64,000 bases of DNA from Pseudoalteromonas phenolica (GTDB lineage: Bacteria > Pseudomonadota > Gammaproteobacteria > Enterobacterales > Alteromonadaceae): NCBI RefSeq assembly GCF_005876835.1, contig NZ_PPSW01000008.1, positions 62,001-126,000 of the forward strand. The letters run 5' to 3'. The position numbers and the translations under genes were made by a program. The notes under the pieces are model-generated. The model did no database searches and was not told the DNA's origin. It saw nothing but the letters and a program-made list of their open reading frames with translations. Of this stretch, positions 28,282 to 37,965 are shown piece by piece (the stretch's first letter is position 1; the number at the start of each line of letters is the position of its first letter).

Positions 28282-28293
28282 TACAACTAAGGT
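28282..28293 (+). promoter_or_regulatory. Candidate CrbR site 2 (TACAACTAAGGT)
   Basis: It matches the other two sites at 11 of 12 bp and has the same orientation. It ends 75 bp before the acs ATG, a usual distance for an activator site. Confidence 0.5.
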
Positions 28294-28368
28294 CTAATTC
28301 TTAAACTGCAACGCCTGAGTGATCCTTGATGAAAGCCCAAGGGCAAGTAAATTAATATGGAGATGACT

Positions 28369-30309
28369 ATGTCACAAAGCATTTATCCGGTTCCTGAAGC
28401 TATCAAGAACAATGCATTAGTTAATAACGACCAGTATGAAACTTTATATCAACAGTCTATCGACAACCCTGAAGCATTTTGGGCTGAACACGGTAAACGC
28501 CTTGATTGGTCAACCCCTTATACAAAAGTTAAAAACACCTCTTTCGATAAAGGTCACATCAGCATCAATTGGTATGAAGATGGTGAGCTAAACGCTTCTT
28601 ATAACTGTATCGACCGTCACCTTAAAGACAAGGCAGATAAAGTTGCACTAATTTGGGAAGGCGACAGCCCAGAGCATAGCGAAAATATTACGTTCCAACA
28701 GCTTCATGACGAAGTAGCAAAACTTGCCAACGGCCTTAAAAAGCTAGGTGTTGAAAAGGGCGATCGCGTTGCGATTTATATGCCGATGACGCCATTTGCT
28801 ATTTATGCAATGCAAGCTTGTGCCCGTATTGGTGCTATCCACTCAGTGGTATTCGGTGGTTTCTCACCATCAGCAATTGCAGATCGTATTAAAGATTCTG
28901 GCGCAAAAGTGGTTATCACATCTGATGAAGGTCGTCGCGGTGGTAATACAGTTCCGCTTAAAGCCAATGTTGACGAAGCGGTTTCTCAAGATGGCGTAAC
29001 CACAGTTGAGCATGTTGTTGTGCATCAACTAACGGGTGGTGAAGTTGATTGGCAAAGTCATGACGTATGGTGGCATGAGTTAACAGCTGATGTACCAGCT
29101 GAATGTGAACCAACGCCAATGAATGCCGAAGACCCATTATTCATTCTTTATACTTCTGGTTCGACTGGCACACCAAAAGGTGTTGTACATACAACCGGTG
29201 GTTACCTAGTTTATTCATCGATGACCCATGAATATGTGTTCGATATTAAAGAAGACGATATTTACTGGTGTACAGCCGATGTGGGTTGGATCACCGGTCA
29301 CAGCTACATGGCATACGGCCCGTTAGCTAATGGTTGTACTCAGGTTGTATTCGAAGGTGTACCAACTTACCCAAGCGCAGGTCGTATTGGTGAGGTGGTT
29401 GATAAGCACAATGTAACCATTCTTTATACTGCGCCAACGGCTATTCGTGCTCTAATGGCGAAAGGCGATGAGCCAACAGCGAGTTCAAAGCGTGATTCAC
29501 TGCGTATCATGGGTTCAGTAGGTGAGCCAATCAACCCTGAAGCGTGGACTTGGTATCACGAGCGCATTGGTAACAGCAAATGCCCAATCGTAGATACTTG
29601 GTGGCAAACTGAAACCGGTGGCATCATGATCACGCCACTACCTGGTGCGACAGACATGAAGCCAGGCTCGGCAACACGTCCATTCTTTGGTATTGCTCCG
29701 GCTCTATTTGATGCTGCAGGTGAAACACTTCAAGGCGCAGCAGAAGGTAACCTAGTTATTCTTGATAGCTGGCCGTCACAAGCACGTACCGTGTATGGTG
29801 ACCATGAGCGTTTCGAACAAACTTACTTCTCAGCTTATCCGGGCGTTTACTTCACTGGTGATGGTTGTCGTCGTGATGAAGATGGTTATTACTGGATCAC
29901 AGGTCGTGTGGATGACGTACTAAACGTATCAGGCCACCGCCTAGGTACTGCTGAAATCGAAAGTGCCCTAGTTGCGCACGAAGCAGTAGCAGAAGCTGCC
30001 GTAGTTGGTTACCCGCATGACATTAAAGGCCAAGGTATTTATGTCTACATTACACCGAATGAAGGTGTGCTAGTAAGCGATGAGTTAACCAAAGAAGTAC
30101 GTAACTGGGTTCGTAAAGAGTTAAGCCCAATTGCTTCTCCCGATATGATCCAATGGTCACCGGGTCTACCTAAGACACGTTCTGGTAAGATTATGCGCCG
30201 CATTTTACGTAAGATCGCCGCAAATGAGCACCAACAGCTAGGTGATACGTCAACACTGGCCGATCCTACTGTAGTAGATGAATTAATAGAAAATCGTTTA
30301 AATCGTTAA
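28369..30309 (+). CDS. acs: Acetyl-CoA synthetase
   Basis: Acs activates acetate to acetyl-CoA through acetyl-AMP. The 646-residue protein has the AMP-binding P-loop [12 protein letters not shown], the WWQTETGG motif, the hinge region [16 protein letters not shown] and the C-terminal [11 protein letters not shown], whose lysine is the usual acetylation-control site. I place the start at 28369 ([10 protein letters not shown]) because a GGAG lies 6 nt before it; ATGs at 28357 and 28363 are in frame but lack a ribosome-binding site. It is followed by a terminator-like hairpin and then crbR. Confidence 0.97.
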   Translation: MSQSIYPVPEAIKNNALVNNDQYETLYQQSIDNPEAFWAEHGKRLDWSTPYTKVKNTSFDKGHISINWYEDGELNASYNCIDRHLKDKADKVALIWEGDSPEHSENITFQQLHDEVAKLANGLKKLGVEKGDRVAIYMPMTPFAIYAMQACARIGAIHSVVFGGFSPSAIADRIKDSGAKVVITSDEGRRGGNTVPLKANVDEAVSQDGVTTVEHVVVHQLTGGEVDWQSHDVWWHELTADVPAECEPTPMNAEDPLFILYTSGSTGTPKGVVHTTGGYLVYSSMTHEYVFDIKEDDIYWCTADVGWITGHSYMAYGPLANGCTQVVFEGVPTYPSAGRIGEVVDKHNVTILYTAPTAIRALMAKGDEPTASSKRDSLRIMGSVGEPINPEAWTWYHERIGNSKCPIVDTWWQTETGGIMITPLPGATDMKPGSATRPFFGIAPALFDAAGETLQGAAEGNLVILDSWPSQARTVYGDHERFEQTYFSAYPGVYFTGDGCRRDEDGYYWITGRVDDVLNVSGHRLGTAEIESALVAHEAVAEAAVVGYPHDIKGQGIYVYITPNEGVLVSDELTKEVRNWVRKELSPIASPDMIQWSPGLPKTRSGKIMRRILRKIAANEHQQLGDTSTLADPTVVDELIENRLNR

Positions 30310-30356
30310 TAGAACGCTAAAAACTTGAATTTCATTAAATTCTAATCGTACTATAT

Positions 30357-30390
30357 CGGCTGTCCTCTTTCAGATGACAGCCGAATTTTT
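30357..30390 (+). terminator. Terminator/attenuator between acs and crbR
   Basis: A perfect 8-bp stem CGGCTGTC / GACAGCCG with an 11-nt loop is followed by AATTTTT. It leaves crbR partly separate from acs, although the crbR ribosome-binding site follows directly. Confidence 0.75.
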
Positions 30391-30401
30391 AGGAGAAAAG
30401 C

Positions 30402-31055
30402 ATGAATCAGTTTTTAATTGCGGATGATCACCCTTTATTTAGGGAAGCTTTAAAAGGCGCATTGCAAAGTCAGTTTGAAGATTTAACCGTTTTCGAGTCT
30501 GAAAGTTTTGACAGTACCCTTGCTGTGTTATCAGAGCAAGACGAGTTAGATTTACTTTTACTTGATCTACATATGCCCGGCAGCGGTGATTTATACGGTC
30601 TTATCCGTATTCGTGAAGATTACCCAAGTCTGCCTATTGTGGTTGTATCAGGCAGTGAAGATCTCAGCATCATTTCTAAGGTAATGGCCTACGGCGCCAT
30701 GGGTTTCATTCCGAAAGCTTCCTCAACACAAGATATCGCGCAAGGTATCGAAACCGTGCTCGAAGGAGAAACTTGGTTACCAGAAAATATAAAAGATAAA
30801 GTAGCCAATGTTGAAAATGAAGACAGAGAGCTCGCACAACAAGTTGCTTCACTCACGCCACAACAATATAAAGTTTTACAGTACCTACACGAAGGTTTAC
30901 TGAATAAGCAAATTGCCTATGAATTACATATTTCTGAAGCGACAGTAAAGGCACATATTACTGCTATTTTTAGAAAGTTAGGCGTTTATAACCGTACTCA
31001 AGCTGTACTGATTGCTTCAAAACTACAATTAGAACCCGTAGAAGCAGTGAGTTAA
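30402..31055 (+). CDS. crbR: LuxR-family response regulator CrbR
   Basis: This 217-residue NarL/LuxR-type regulator has a receiver domain with Asp55 as the phosphorylation site (LLLLDLHMPGSG). Its C-terminal helix-turn-helix (about 150-205) contains LNKQIAYELHISEATVKAHITAIFRKLGV. Downstream of acs and close to the CrbS-type sensor kinase, it is the expected CrbR, which activates acs and other acetate genes in Vibrio and Pseudomonas (ErdR in the latter). The RBS is AGGAG. Confidence 0.88.
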   Translation: MNQFLIADDHPLFREALKGALQSQFEDLTVFESESFDSTLAVLSEQDELDLLLLDLHMPGSGDLYGLIRIREDYPSLPIVVVSGSEDLSIISKVMAYGAMGFIPKASSTQDIAQGIETVLEGETWLPENIKDKVANVENEDRELAQQVASLTPQQYKVLQYLHEGLLNKQIAYELHISEATVKAHITAIFRKLGVYNRTQAVLIASKLQLEPVEAVS

Positions 31056-31194
31056 ATATAGCGGCTATGCGATAGAAGATTTTTAATGCACTAGGCAAGG
31101 AGTGTCTTGGTGCACAGCCCAAAAAAGCTTGTCACAGTGGACAATACTGAGATGTAACAAGCTCTTCAATATTCTAGCTAATCTGAGTATTTGG

Positions 31195-32025
31195 TTAGCT
31201 AAATACCACAGTCCGATTGCCGTTGATAAACAACTTGTGCTCAGTAGCGAGCTGTAAGGCATTACAGAACACAGTCTTCTCGATATCTCGGCCAATCTTT
31301 GCCATGGCTTCAGCATTGTGTATGTGGGTCACAGGCGTCACATTCTGCGCAATGATAGGCCCTTCATCGAGTTCATTATTCACAAAGTGTGCGGTCGCAC
31401 CGACTATTTTTACGCCGCGTTCAAATGCTTGATGATAAGGTTTTGCGCCAATAAACGCTGGCAAAAAAGAATGATGGATATTAATCACTTTGTTCTCAAA
31501 GCGTGCAACAAACTCAGGCGACAAAATACGCATATATTTGGCAAGACCAATAATATCAGGTTGATACTGTGCAATAGCATCCCCAACGAGCTTATCGTGT
31601 TCTGCACGGCTTAACCCTTCATGTGAAATACAATGAAAAGGGATATCAAAGCCAGACACCAGCTTTTCTAAATCTGGATAATTGGCAATGACAGCCAGTA
31701 CTTCGATGTTAAGCGCTTGCTCGTATTGTTTAAGTAGCACACCACCAAGGCAGTGCGCTTCTTTTGTGGCCAGTAAAACCACCTTTCTTTTTGACTCGTC
31801 AAAGAGCTCAACTCTGGCCCCAGAAGGCAACTGACTTTTTAATTGCTCAAGAAAAGCCTCACTGGGTTCTCCGGTTAACTCGGTGCGCATAAAAAAGCGT
31901 TTAGCTTCTTTATCAACAAATTCATTGTTACGGGTGATATTAAGGTTATGCTCGTAACAGAGCCCGGTAATTTTCGCGATCAGACCAACATCGTCATCAC
32001 ATTGTGTGGTTAGTATTGTTTGCAT
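31195..32025 (-). CDS. purU: Formyltetrahydrofolate deformylase
   Basis: PurU hydrolyses 10-formyl-tetrahydrofolate to formate and THF, balancing one-carbon pools. The 276-residue protein has an N-terminal ACT domain (TILTTQCDDDVGLIAKITGLCYEHN, split by family position) and a C-terminal formyl-transferase-like domain with NIHHSFLPAF and the catalytic region GATAHFVNNELDEGPII. I take ATG 32025 as start; the in-frame TTG at 32043 lies inside the ribosome-binding region. That region (AGAGGAATGAGGAA) can pair with an upstream 10-nt sequence (see 32031-32080). Confidence 0.93.
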   Translation of the reverse strand: MQTILTTQCDDDVGLIAKITGLCYEHNLNITRNNEFVDKEAKRFFMRTELTGEPSEAFLEQLKSQLPSGARVELFDESKRKVVLLATKEAHCLGGVLLKQYEQALNIEVLAVIANYPDLEKLVSGFDIPFHCISHEGLSRAEHDKLVGDAIAQYQPDIIGLAKYMRILSPEFVARFENKVINIHHSFLPAFIGAKPYHQAFERGVKIVGATAHFVNNELDEGPIIAQNVTPVTHIHNAEAMAKIGRDIEKTVFCNALQLATEHKLFINGNRTVVFS

Positions 32026-32030
32026 TTCCT

Positions 32031-32080
32031 CATTCCTCTGCAAAGTCGAATAGTCACTCTAGCTTTATTACAGAGGAATG
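32031..32080 (-). promoter_or_regulatory. Inverted repeat able to mask the purU ribosome-binding site
   Basis: CATTCCTCTG (32031-32040) and CAGAGGAATG (32071-32080) are perfect 10-bp arms 30 bp apart. In the leftward transcript the second arm encountered contains the purU Shine-Dalgarno region (CAGAGGAATG, 5 nt before the start), so pairing would hide it. Confidence 0.5.
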
Positions 32081-32101
32081 AAAATAGCTAACTCATGCTT
32101 A

Positions 32102-35100
32102 TTAACGGCCAAAATTCATTAACGCTTTCAATTTTGCCGGTTTTACCGGTTTTGATAGATAATGAATGTTCAAAGCCTTTACTTCAGCTTTAACTTCTTG
32201 GTCGCGTACAGCGGTAATAAGCACTGCGGGCACCTGTGATTGCCATATTTCTCTCAAAGTTTTGATTAAAGTGATGCCGTCACATTCAGTACCCAACTGA
32301 TAGTCCATGAGGATTAAATCAGGGGCTTTATTTGATTTAGCATGTGCAAGTACCGAATCAACATCATTAAATAGATCGTAGTTAGTTTGCCACTTAGCTA
32401 ATAAACTCGACATGGCCTCTAGGTTTTTAGGGTCGTCGTCAACGGCGATGACATTGAGCTTAGCGTTATTATCTCCAAGTGGCATGCTGGAAGTTGTGAG
32501 GGTTTTCCTCGCCACTAAATTAGCATCACCATGTGGGATTAATACACTAAAACGGCTCCCTTTACCGGGGATAGACTTCACCTCTAAAACAATGGACAAC
32601 AGGTCACATAGACGTTTTACGACCCCTAAACCCAAACCAACGCCTTTATTGTCATTTGAGTGTATGCGGTAGAAGTCGTTAAATATCTTTGCTTGTTCGT
32701 ATTCACTGATCCCTGGGCCCGTATCATACACCTCGACCAATAAGCCATGTTTACGCTTTCGAGTAGCAATCAATACTTTGCCTGAGTCTGTGTATTTTAC
32801 GGCATTCGACACTAAATTTTGGATCACGCGGCGCAAGTATGTGGTATCGCTATGAACAATATTTTGATTGCTTCTGACTTTCAATTTAAGGCCTTTTTCG
32901 CTCGATAAAATCGCGTACTCATTGGCAAGTGGGCAGAGAATATCATCGATACTAAAATGTCTTGGGGTTGGCTGCATGGCCCCTTGTTCTAGTTTGGCAA
33001 TATCAAGTAAAGATGACATCAGGTGAACGGTAGAATCGAGCGAGTCGTTGAGCTTATCAAAGTTACTTTTATCTTGATGTGAAAGATGATTGGCATCAAT
33101 AGCAGCAGAGTATAATCTGGCAGCGTTGAGTGGCTGCAAAATATCATGGCTGGCGAGTGCTAAGAAGCGGGTTTTACTGTCATTGGCTTTTTCAGCTTCT
33201 TTTTTCGCAGCGATTAAGGCGTGCTCGGTTTCAATTCTCGAGTCTATTTGTGCTTCTAAGTCTTTATTTATATTTCGGATCTCTTGAGTACGCGCTTCGA
33301 TGCGGTTTTCTAGATCCATGTTAATTTCTTCTAGAGCGTTTTGTGTGGCGATGTGCATGGTGACATCGCTAAAACTAGTCACGAATCCGCCTTCAGGTAG
33401 TGGGTTACCCGTCATTTCAAACACCTGGCCATCACGACGGTGGCGAATAAAGTGGTGTGGTGTGCCATTTCTTAAATGTTGAACACGTTTTTCAACAAGG
33501 CGAACTATTTCACCTGGGCCACATTCGCCACGCTCTGCGTTAAAACGAATGACTTCTTCTATTGGTTGGCCTACTTCTAAAAAGCCCTCAGGATAATTAA
33601 ACATCTCAGCATAACGTTTGTTCCAAGCAACGAGGTTAAGGTCTTTATCTACAACAGAAATACCATGAGAGAGGTTTTCGAGCGAGGTGTAGAGTAAGTT
33701 TTGGTTAAATTGAAGCGCTTGGGTAGTTTCATCAAAGAAGTTAACGACTTCTTCAAATGCCATTTGCTTGCCAGAGGCAACGGTATGAATAAGCGCTTGC
33801 GCAGACGAGGCTCCCAAAACCCCGGTGAGGGCTCGTTCACAATAGGCGATAAACTCAGGATCTGGATAGGCGTTATTGTCATCAATATCATGCAATAACG
33901 TATAATGACCAAGCAGTTGTTGTGAACGCTGAACACCTAAGAAAGTCTGTAATAGCACTTTAAAGTCATACACGGTTGCTTTGACGTTTTTGTTCATGCG
34001 TTTAATCAAAGCCGCTTCTTCACGTGGATTGACAAAGGCTGCGGCTTGTATTTTATCGATTAAACGCTCATGGGCACCTAATGAGAAGCTAATGTAGCAA
34101 CTGATGTTTGCAAATAAGGCAATTAAAGTGCCCTGGGTGATGAGCGTTTGTCTTGCTTCAAAGTTGAGAGAAAAACCCATATCAACCATGGGCATCATTA
34201 AAAACAGTGTCCAACAGATGAATCCAGCTAATAAGCCAGCATACACACCATAAGCATGACCCTTACGCCAATATAAACCACCGACTATGGCAGGTAATAA
34301 TTGGGTTACTAATGAAAACGCCACAAGACCCATACTTGCCAGTGATTCCCCATGGCCAAAGTGTTGTTGGTATAAATAAGCCAATAATAAAATGGCGGCG
34401 ATGATAAAGCGGCGGATCAAGAGAATGGAAGATTTGTAATTACCCAACGCAGGGGCGCGGTGAAAACGGCGTTTTAGTACCAATGGCAATACCACATCAT
34501 TCGACAACATCGTACTGAGTGTGAGTGTTGCTACAACGATCATCGCAGTTGCCGAAGATAGCCCACCGATAAAGACAAAGGTCGTGAGAATTGGGTGGCC
34601 GGTTGAAATAGGCAGTGCCAGTACAAAACTGTCTGCCGCCAAATGAGAGCCAATATTCGGATGAATAGCAGCAGTCGCAATCGGGATGATCATCGCTGCA
34701 GTTAACATAAGGTATAAAGGAAAAGCCCATCTAGCTGTAAGTAAGTGCTTTCTATCTTGGTTGTCTACGACAGTCACATGAAACTGTCTGGGCAGGCAGA
34801 TAATAGCCGCAGCCGCGATCAGGCTCTGGCCAATAAAATTGAAGCTACTAAAGTTAAAGTCTTGCCAATGGGTGAGTAAATTTAAGCTATGTTTTGGCTG
34901 ATTATAAAGTGCGACTAATGCCAGAGCTGCCACTGCAACAAGTGCTAACAGTTTAATAATAGATTCAAACGCAATGGCCAGCATTAAGCCTGAACGGTAT
35001 TCGGTAACGTCGACTTTTCGTGTACCAAAAAATATAGCAAACAGGGCGATGATCAAAGTACCAGTAAGCGCTAAAACAGTACCAGAGAGTTGCTCATCTT

Positions 35101-35563
35101 GTTGCAGTAATAAAAAGCTAGAACTCAGCGCTTTTAGTTGCAGCGCGATATAAGGAATGGTCGCCAACAAAGCTATCATGGTAACCATGACGGCTGTGGT
35201 TTGTCGTTTGCCGTAGCGGGCAGAGATAAAATCGGCAATGGTGGTGATATTTTGTTTTTTACTGACTAATACCAGTTTTCTTAAAAAACCTTGTCCGAAT
35301 AAAAATAATAAAGCGGGCCCTAATAAAATAGGCAAATAATGCCAACTACTCGCCGCAGCAGTACCCACGGCGCCATAGTAAGTCCATGATGTACAGTAAA
35401 TGCCGAGTGCCAATGCGTATACAAAAGGATGATGGCTAAACTTTAGCGCACGGGGGGTGGTTTTATCTCCCCAGTTTGCCAGCCAAAATAAAACCCCTAT
35501 ATAACAAAGAGAAACAAATATCAGTGCAGCGCTCATAGTCTTATCTTTTTTATTGTCGACCAA
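32102..35563 (-). CDS. crbS: Hybrid sensor histidine kinase with SLC5-type transporter domain, CrbS
   Basis: The 1153-residue protein joins about 13 membrane helices of a sodium:solute-symporter (SLC5) domain (about 1-520) to a linker/STAC-like region. A PAS domain (about 620-740), a coiled coil, a HisKA domain (FLALASHDILQPLNAAR, phospho-His near residue 805), a HATPase domain (GVGLGLGVVKRL) and a C-terminal receiver (Asp near 1087 in LILMDYQLG) follow. This architecture is that of CrbS/MxtR, the kinase of the CrbS/R acetate switch. Its neighbours acs, crbR and the symporter agree with that. The gene is leftward and ends 77 bp before purU. Confidence 0.92.
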   Translation of the reverse strand: MVDNKKDKTMSAALIFVSLCYIGVLFWLANWGDKTTPRALKFSHHPFVYALALGIYCTSWTYYGAVGTAAASSWHYLPILLGPALLFLFGQGFLRKLVLVSKKQNITTIADFISARYGKRQTTAVMVTMIALLATIPYIALQLKALSSSFLLLQQDEQLSGTVLALTGTLIIALFAIFFGTRKVDVTEYRSGLMLAIAFESIIKLLALVAVAALALVALYNQPKHSLNLLTHWQDFNFSSFNFIGQSLIAAAAIICLPRQFHVTVVDNQDRKHLLTARWAFPLYLMLTAAMIIPIATAAIHPNIGSHLAADSFVLALPISTGHPILTTFVFIGGLSSATAMIVVATLTLSTMLSNDVVLPLVLKRRFHRAPALGNYKSSILLIRRFIIAAILLLAYLYQQHFGHGESLASMGLVAFSLVTQLLPAIVGGLYWRKGHAYGVYAGLLAGFICWTLFLMMPMVDMGFSLNFEARQTLITQGTLIALFANISCYISFSLGAHERLIDKIQAAAFVNPREEAALIKRMNKNVKATVYDFKVLLQTFLGVQRSQQLLGHYTLLHDIDDNNAYPDPEFIAYCERALTGVLGASSAQALIHTVASGKQMAFEEVVNFFDETTQALQFNQNLLYTSLENLSHGISVVDKDLNLVAWNKRYAEMFNYPEGFLEVGQPIEEVIRFNAERGECGPGEIVRLVEKRVQHLRNGTPHHFIRHRRDGQVFEMTGNPLPEGGFVTSFSDVTMHIATQNALEEINMDLENRIEARTQEIRNINKDLEAQIDSRIETEHALIAAKKEAEKANDSKTRFLALASHDILQPLNAARLYSAAIDANHLSHQDKSNFDKLNDSLDSTVHLMSSLLDIAKLEQGAMQPTPRHFSIDDILCPLANEYAILSSEKGLKLKVRSNQNIVHSDTTYLRRVIQNLVSNAVKYTDSGKVLIATRKRKHGLLVEVYDTGPGISEYEQAKIFNDFYRIHSNDNKGVGLGLGVVKRLCDLLSIVLEVKSIPGKGSRFSVLIPHGDANLVARKTLTTSSMPLGDNNAKLNVIAVDDDPKNLEAMSSLLAKWQTNYDLFNDVDSVLAHAKSNKAPDLILMDYQLGTECDGITLIKTLREIWQSQVPAVLITAVRDQEVKAEVKALNIHYLSKPVKPAKLKALMNFGR

Positions 35564-35784
35564 ATAACCTTATCACATTTGCTTTTTTTGTAATCCTTTT
35601 TGTATCGCAATTCAATGTTTAACTTACTGTTTATTATAGATTTTGTATTTATTGCTCTGGCTAAATTAGACTAATGTCTCATACCATCCCAAAAATGCCT
35701 TTTTTGCTCAAAATGCGAACGTTTAATTTGCTAAGTGTTTGTTAAATATAGTTAAACCTGATGTTTTAAGTGTGTCAATCTGCA

Positions 35785-35796
35785 GTTTACGTAAAC
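35785..35796. promoter_or_regulatory. 12-bp palindrome upstream of the symporter operon
   Basis: GTTTACGTAAAC is a perfect palindrome 14 bp before the candidate CrbR site. It may be an operator for a second regulator. Confidence 0.35.
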
Positions 35797-35809
35797 GTTA
35801 ACTTGTTGT

Positions 35810-35821
35810 TACGACTAAGGT
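35810..35821 (+). promoter_or_regulatory. Candidate CrbR site 3 (TACGACTAAGGT)
   Basis: It is identical to site 1 at 28088 and ends 94 bp before the DUF4212 start. With the next base it reads TAC-N7-GTA, an inverted half-site pattern usual for NarL/LuxR regulators. Confidence 0.5.
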
Positions 35822-35915
35822 AGCAATTCCAACTTGTAAGGGCGTTGCTAATGTAGATAGTGACGATTAACACCAACACAGCCAATTCATTGGCAAGTGA
35901 TAGGGGACAACAAAA

Positions 35916-36179
35916 ATGGCTTTTAAAGACGAAGAACAAGCAAAAGCATATTGGTCAGAAAATCTGAGCCTCATGTTTAAGCTATTAACAATATGGTTTG
36001 TAGTGTCATTTGGTTTTGGCATTTTACTGGTAGATGTACTTAATGAGATCCGCTTCTTTGGATTCAAATTAGGTTTTTGGTTTTCACAGCAAGGCGCAAT
36101 TTACACCTTTGTGGCTTTGATTTTTGTCTACGTGTTCAAAATGGATACGCTTGATAAAAAATACGGCGTAGATGAATAA
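35916..36179 (+). CDS. DUF4212 small subunit of a sodium:solute symporter
   Basis: The 87-residue protein has two membrane helices (about 22-44 and 56-75) with the family pattern AYWSENLSLMFKLLTIWFVVSFGFG and a charged C-terminus. DUF4212 (putative solute symporter small subunit) proteins are encoded just upstream of VC_2705-type symporters, as here (11-nt gap). It is the counterpart of YjcH in the E. coli acs-yjcH-actP unit, though not closely similar. The ribosome-binding site is AGGGGA. Confidence 0.88.
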   Translation: MAFKDEEQAKAYWSENLSLMFKLLTIWFVVSFGFGILLVDVLNEIRFFGFKLGFWFSQQGAIYTFVALIFVYVFKMDTLDKKYGVDE

Positions 36180-36190
36180 GGAGCACGAAG

Positions 36191-37915
36191 ATGGATGTTA
36201 AGATTCTTACCTTTATTATTGTTGGCTTGAGCTTTGCGCTCTATGTCGGCATCGCAATTTGGGCTCGTGCGGGTTCAACAAAAGAATTCTATGTTGCTGG
36301 CGGTGGTGTACCACCTGTGGCAAACGGCATGGCAACAGCCGCAGACTGGATGAGTGCAGCATCATTCATTTCAATGGCGGGTATTATTTCTTTCGCTGGT
36401 TACGACGGTGGTGTTTACCTAATGGGTTGGACTGGTGGTTATGTACTACTGGCGCTTTGTTTAGCACCTTATCTTCGTAAGTTTGGTAAATTTACGGTAC
36501 CAGATTTCATAGGAGATCGTTATTACTCTCAAGTTGCCCGTGTAGTAGCTATCTTGTGTGCAATCTTTATCTGTTTCACTTACATTGCCGGTCAGATGCG
36601 TGGTGTAGGTGTTGTATTCTCTCGTTTCTTAGAAGTAGACATTGAGACCGGTGTTTACATCGGTATGGTTATCGTATTCTTCTATGCTGTATTAGGTGGT
36701 ATGAAAGGTATCACGTATACGCAGGTTGCTCAGTATTGTGTATTAGTATTTGCGTATTTAGTACCAGCTGTATTTATTTCTCTAATGATGACTGGCCACT
36801 TACTACCGCAAACAGGCTTCGGTGCAACTCTAGCCGATGGCTCGGGTGTGTATATGCTCGATAAACTTGATGGACTGAGTACCGAGCTTGGCTTCTCGCA
36901 ATATACCGAAGGCTCTAAGAGTATGATCGATGTATTCGCTATCACTGCCGCTCTTATGGTCGGTACAGCGGGTCTGCCTCATGTAATCGTTCGTTTCTTC
37001 ACAGTACCGAAAGTAAAAGATACACGCATCTCAGCAGCATGGACGCTTGTATTCATCGCGATTGTTTATACGACAGCCCCTGCGGTTGCATCATTTGCGC
37101 GTGTAAACATGATTGATACGATTAATGGTAAAGATGGTAACGGAACACTTTACGAAGAAGCACCAACTTGGGTTAAAAACTGGGAAAGAACTGGCCTTAT
37201 CACCTTCGAAGATAAGAATGGTGACGGTAGAATGAATTACTCTGCAGGTAAGATCTCAGATCCAAACAGTGCTAACGAAGTGAACATTGACCGAGACATT
37301 ATGGTACTGGCAAACCCAGAGATTGCGAATCTGCCTGCTTGGGTTATCGCATTGGTCGCAGCGGGTGGTATTGCAGCAGCACTATCAACCACAGCGGGTC
37401 TACTACTGGTAATTTCAACCTCGGTATCGCATGATTTACTTAAGCGTACACTAAAACCAGATATCAGTGATAAGCAAGAGTTACTCGCAGCGCGTTTGGC
37501 GGCGATGACAGCGATTGCAATCTCAGCCTACTTCGGTATCAACCCGCCAGGATTCGTGGCTTCAGTTGTGGCATTTGCATTCGGCCTAGCAGCAGCGAGC
37601 TTCTTCCCAGCAATTATCATGGGTATCTTCTCTAAGAAGATGAATAAAGAAGGTGCGATTGCAGGTATGATCACAGGTATTGGCTTCACAGCGGCTTATA
37701 TCATTTACTTCAAGTTTATTAGTCCTGAGCTTAATGCACCAGCAAACTGGTTATTCGGTATCTCTCCAGAAGGTATTGGTATCATCGGTATGCTAGTTAA
37801 CTTCATCGTTGCTGCGGTTGTTCTTAAACTAACTGCTGAAACACCAAAAGAAGTGCAAGACATGGTTGATAGTATTCGTAACCCTAAAGGCTCAGGTGAG
37901 GCACACGCCCACTAA
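36191..37915 (+). CDS. Sodium:solute symporter, acetate-type (VC_2705 subfamily)
   Basis: This is an inner-membrane Na+-coupled symporter of the SSS/SLC5 family with about 13 helices in 574 residues. FYVAGGGVPPVANGMATAADWMSAASF is the hallmark N-terminal region (written here only as landmark). A hydrophilic insertion with Asp/Asn-rich GKDGNGT and DKNGDGRMNY (about 310-370) looks like a calcium-binding or periplasmic loop and is typical of this subfamily. Neighbours (acs, crbS, crbR) make acetate or another short acid the likely substrate. It ends with a His-containing tail and a terminator. Confidence 0.88.
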   Translation: MDVKILTFIIVGLSFALYVGIAIWARAGSTKEFYVAGGGVPPVANGMATAADWMSAASFISMAGIISFAGYDGGVYLMGWTGGYVLLALCLAPYLRKFGKFTVPDFIGDRYYSQVARVVAILCAIFICFTYIAGQMRGVGVVFSRFLEVDIETGVYIGMVIVFFYAVLGGMKGITYTQVAQYCVLVFAYLVPAVFISLMMTGHLLPQTGFGATLADGSGVYMLDKLDGLSTELGFSQYTEGSKSMIDVFAITAALMVGTAGLPHVIVRFFTVPKVKDTRISAAWTLVFIAIVYTTAPAVASFARVNMIDTINGKDGNGTLYEEAPTWVKNWERTGLITFEDKNGDGRMNYSAGKISDPNSANEVNIDRDIMVLANPEIANLPAWVIALVAAGGIAAALSTTAGLLLVISTSVSHDLLKRTLKPDISDKQELLAARLAAMTAIAISAYFGINPPGFVASVVAFAFGLAAASFFPAIIMGIFSKKMNKEGAIAGMITGIGFTAAYIIYFKFISPELNAPANWLFGISPEGIGIIGMLVNFIVAAVVLKLTAETPKEVQDMVDSIRNPKGSGEAHAH

Positions 37916-37936
37916 TATTTGAGCGAATAAGCACAA

Positions 37937-37963
37937 AGCTCAGCCGACAAGGCTGGGCTTTTA
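37937..37963 (+). terminator. Terminator of the symporter operon
   Basis: The 9-bp stem AGCTCAGCC / GGCTGGGCT (one T-G pair, loop GACAA) is followed by TTTTATT. Confidence 0.8.
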
Positions 37964-37965
37964 TT

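Larger units (their letters stand above)
27978..28368. promoter_or_regulatory. Divergent porin/acs control region
   Basis: This 391-bp gap has no convincing gene. A 70-codon frame at 28024-28236 has no ribosome-binding site or family resemblance. It holds two copies of a 12-bp motif, listed separately. I found no clear CRP palindrome. Confidence 0.6.
35564..35915. promoter_or_regulatory. Divergent crbS/symporter control region
   Basis: This 352-bp gap has no gene. It holds the third 12-bp motif and a 12-bp palindrome, listed separately. AT-rich stretches near 35580-35660 could contain the crbS promoter, but no clear hexamers can be fixed. Confidence 0.6.
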
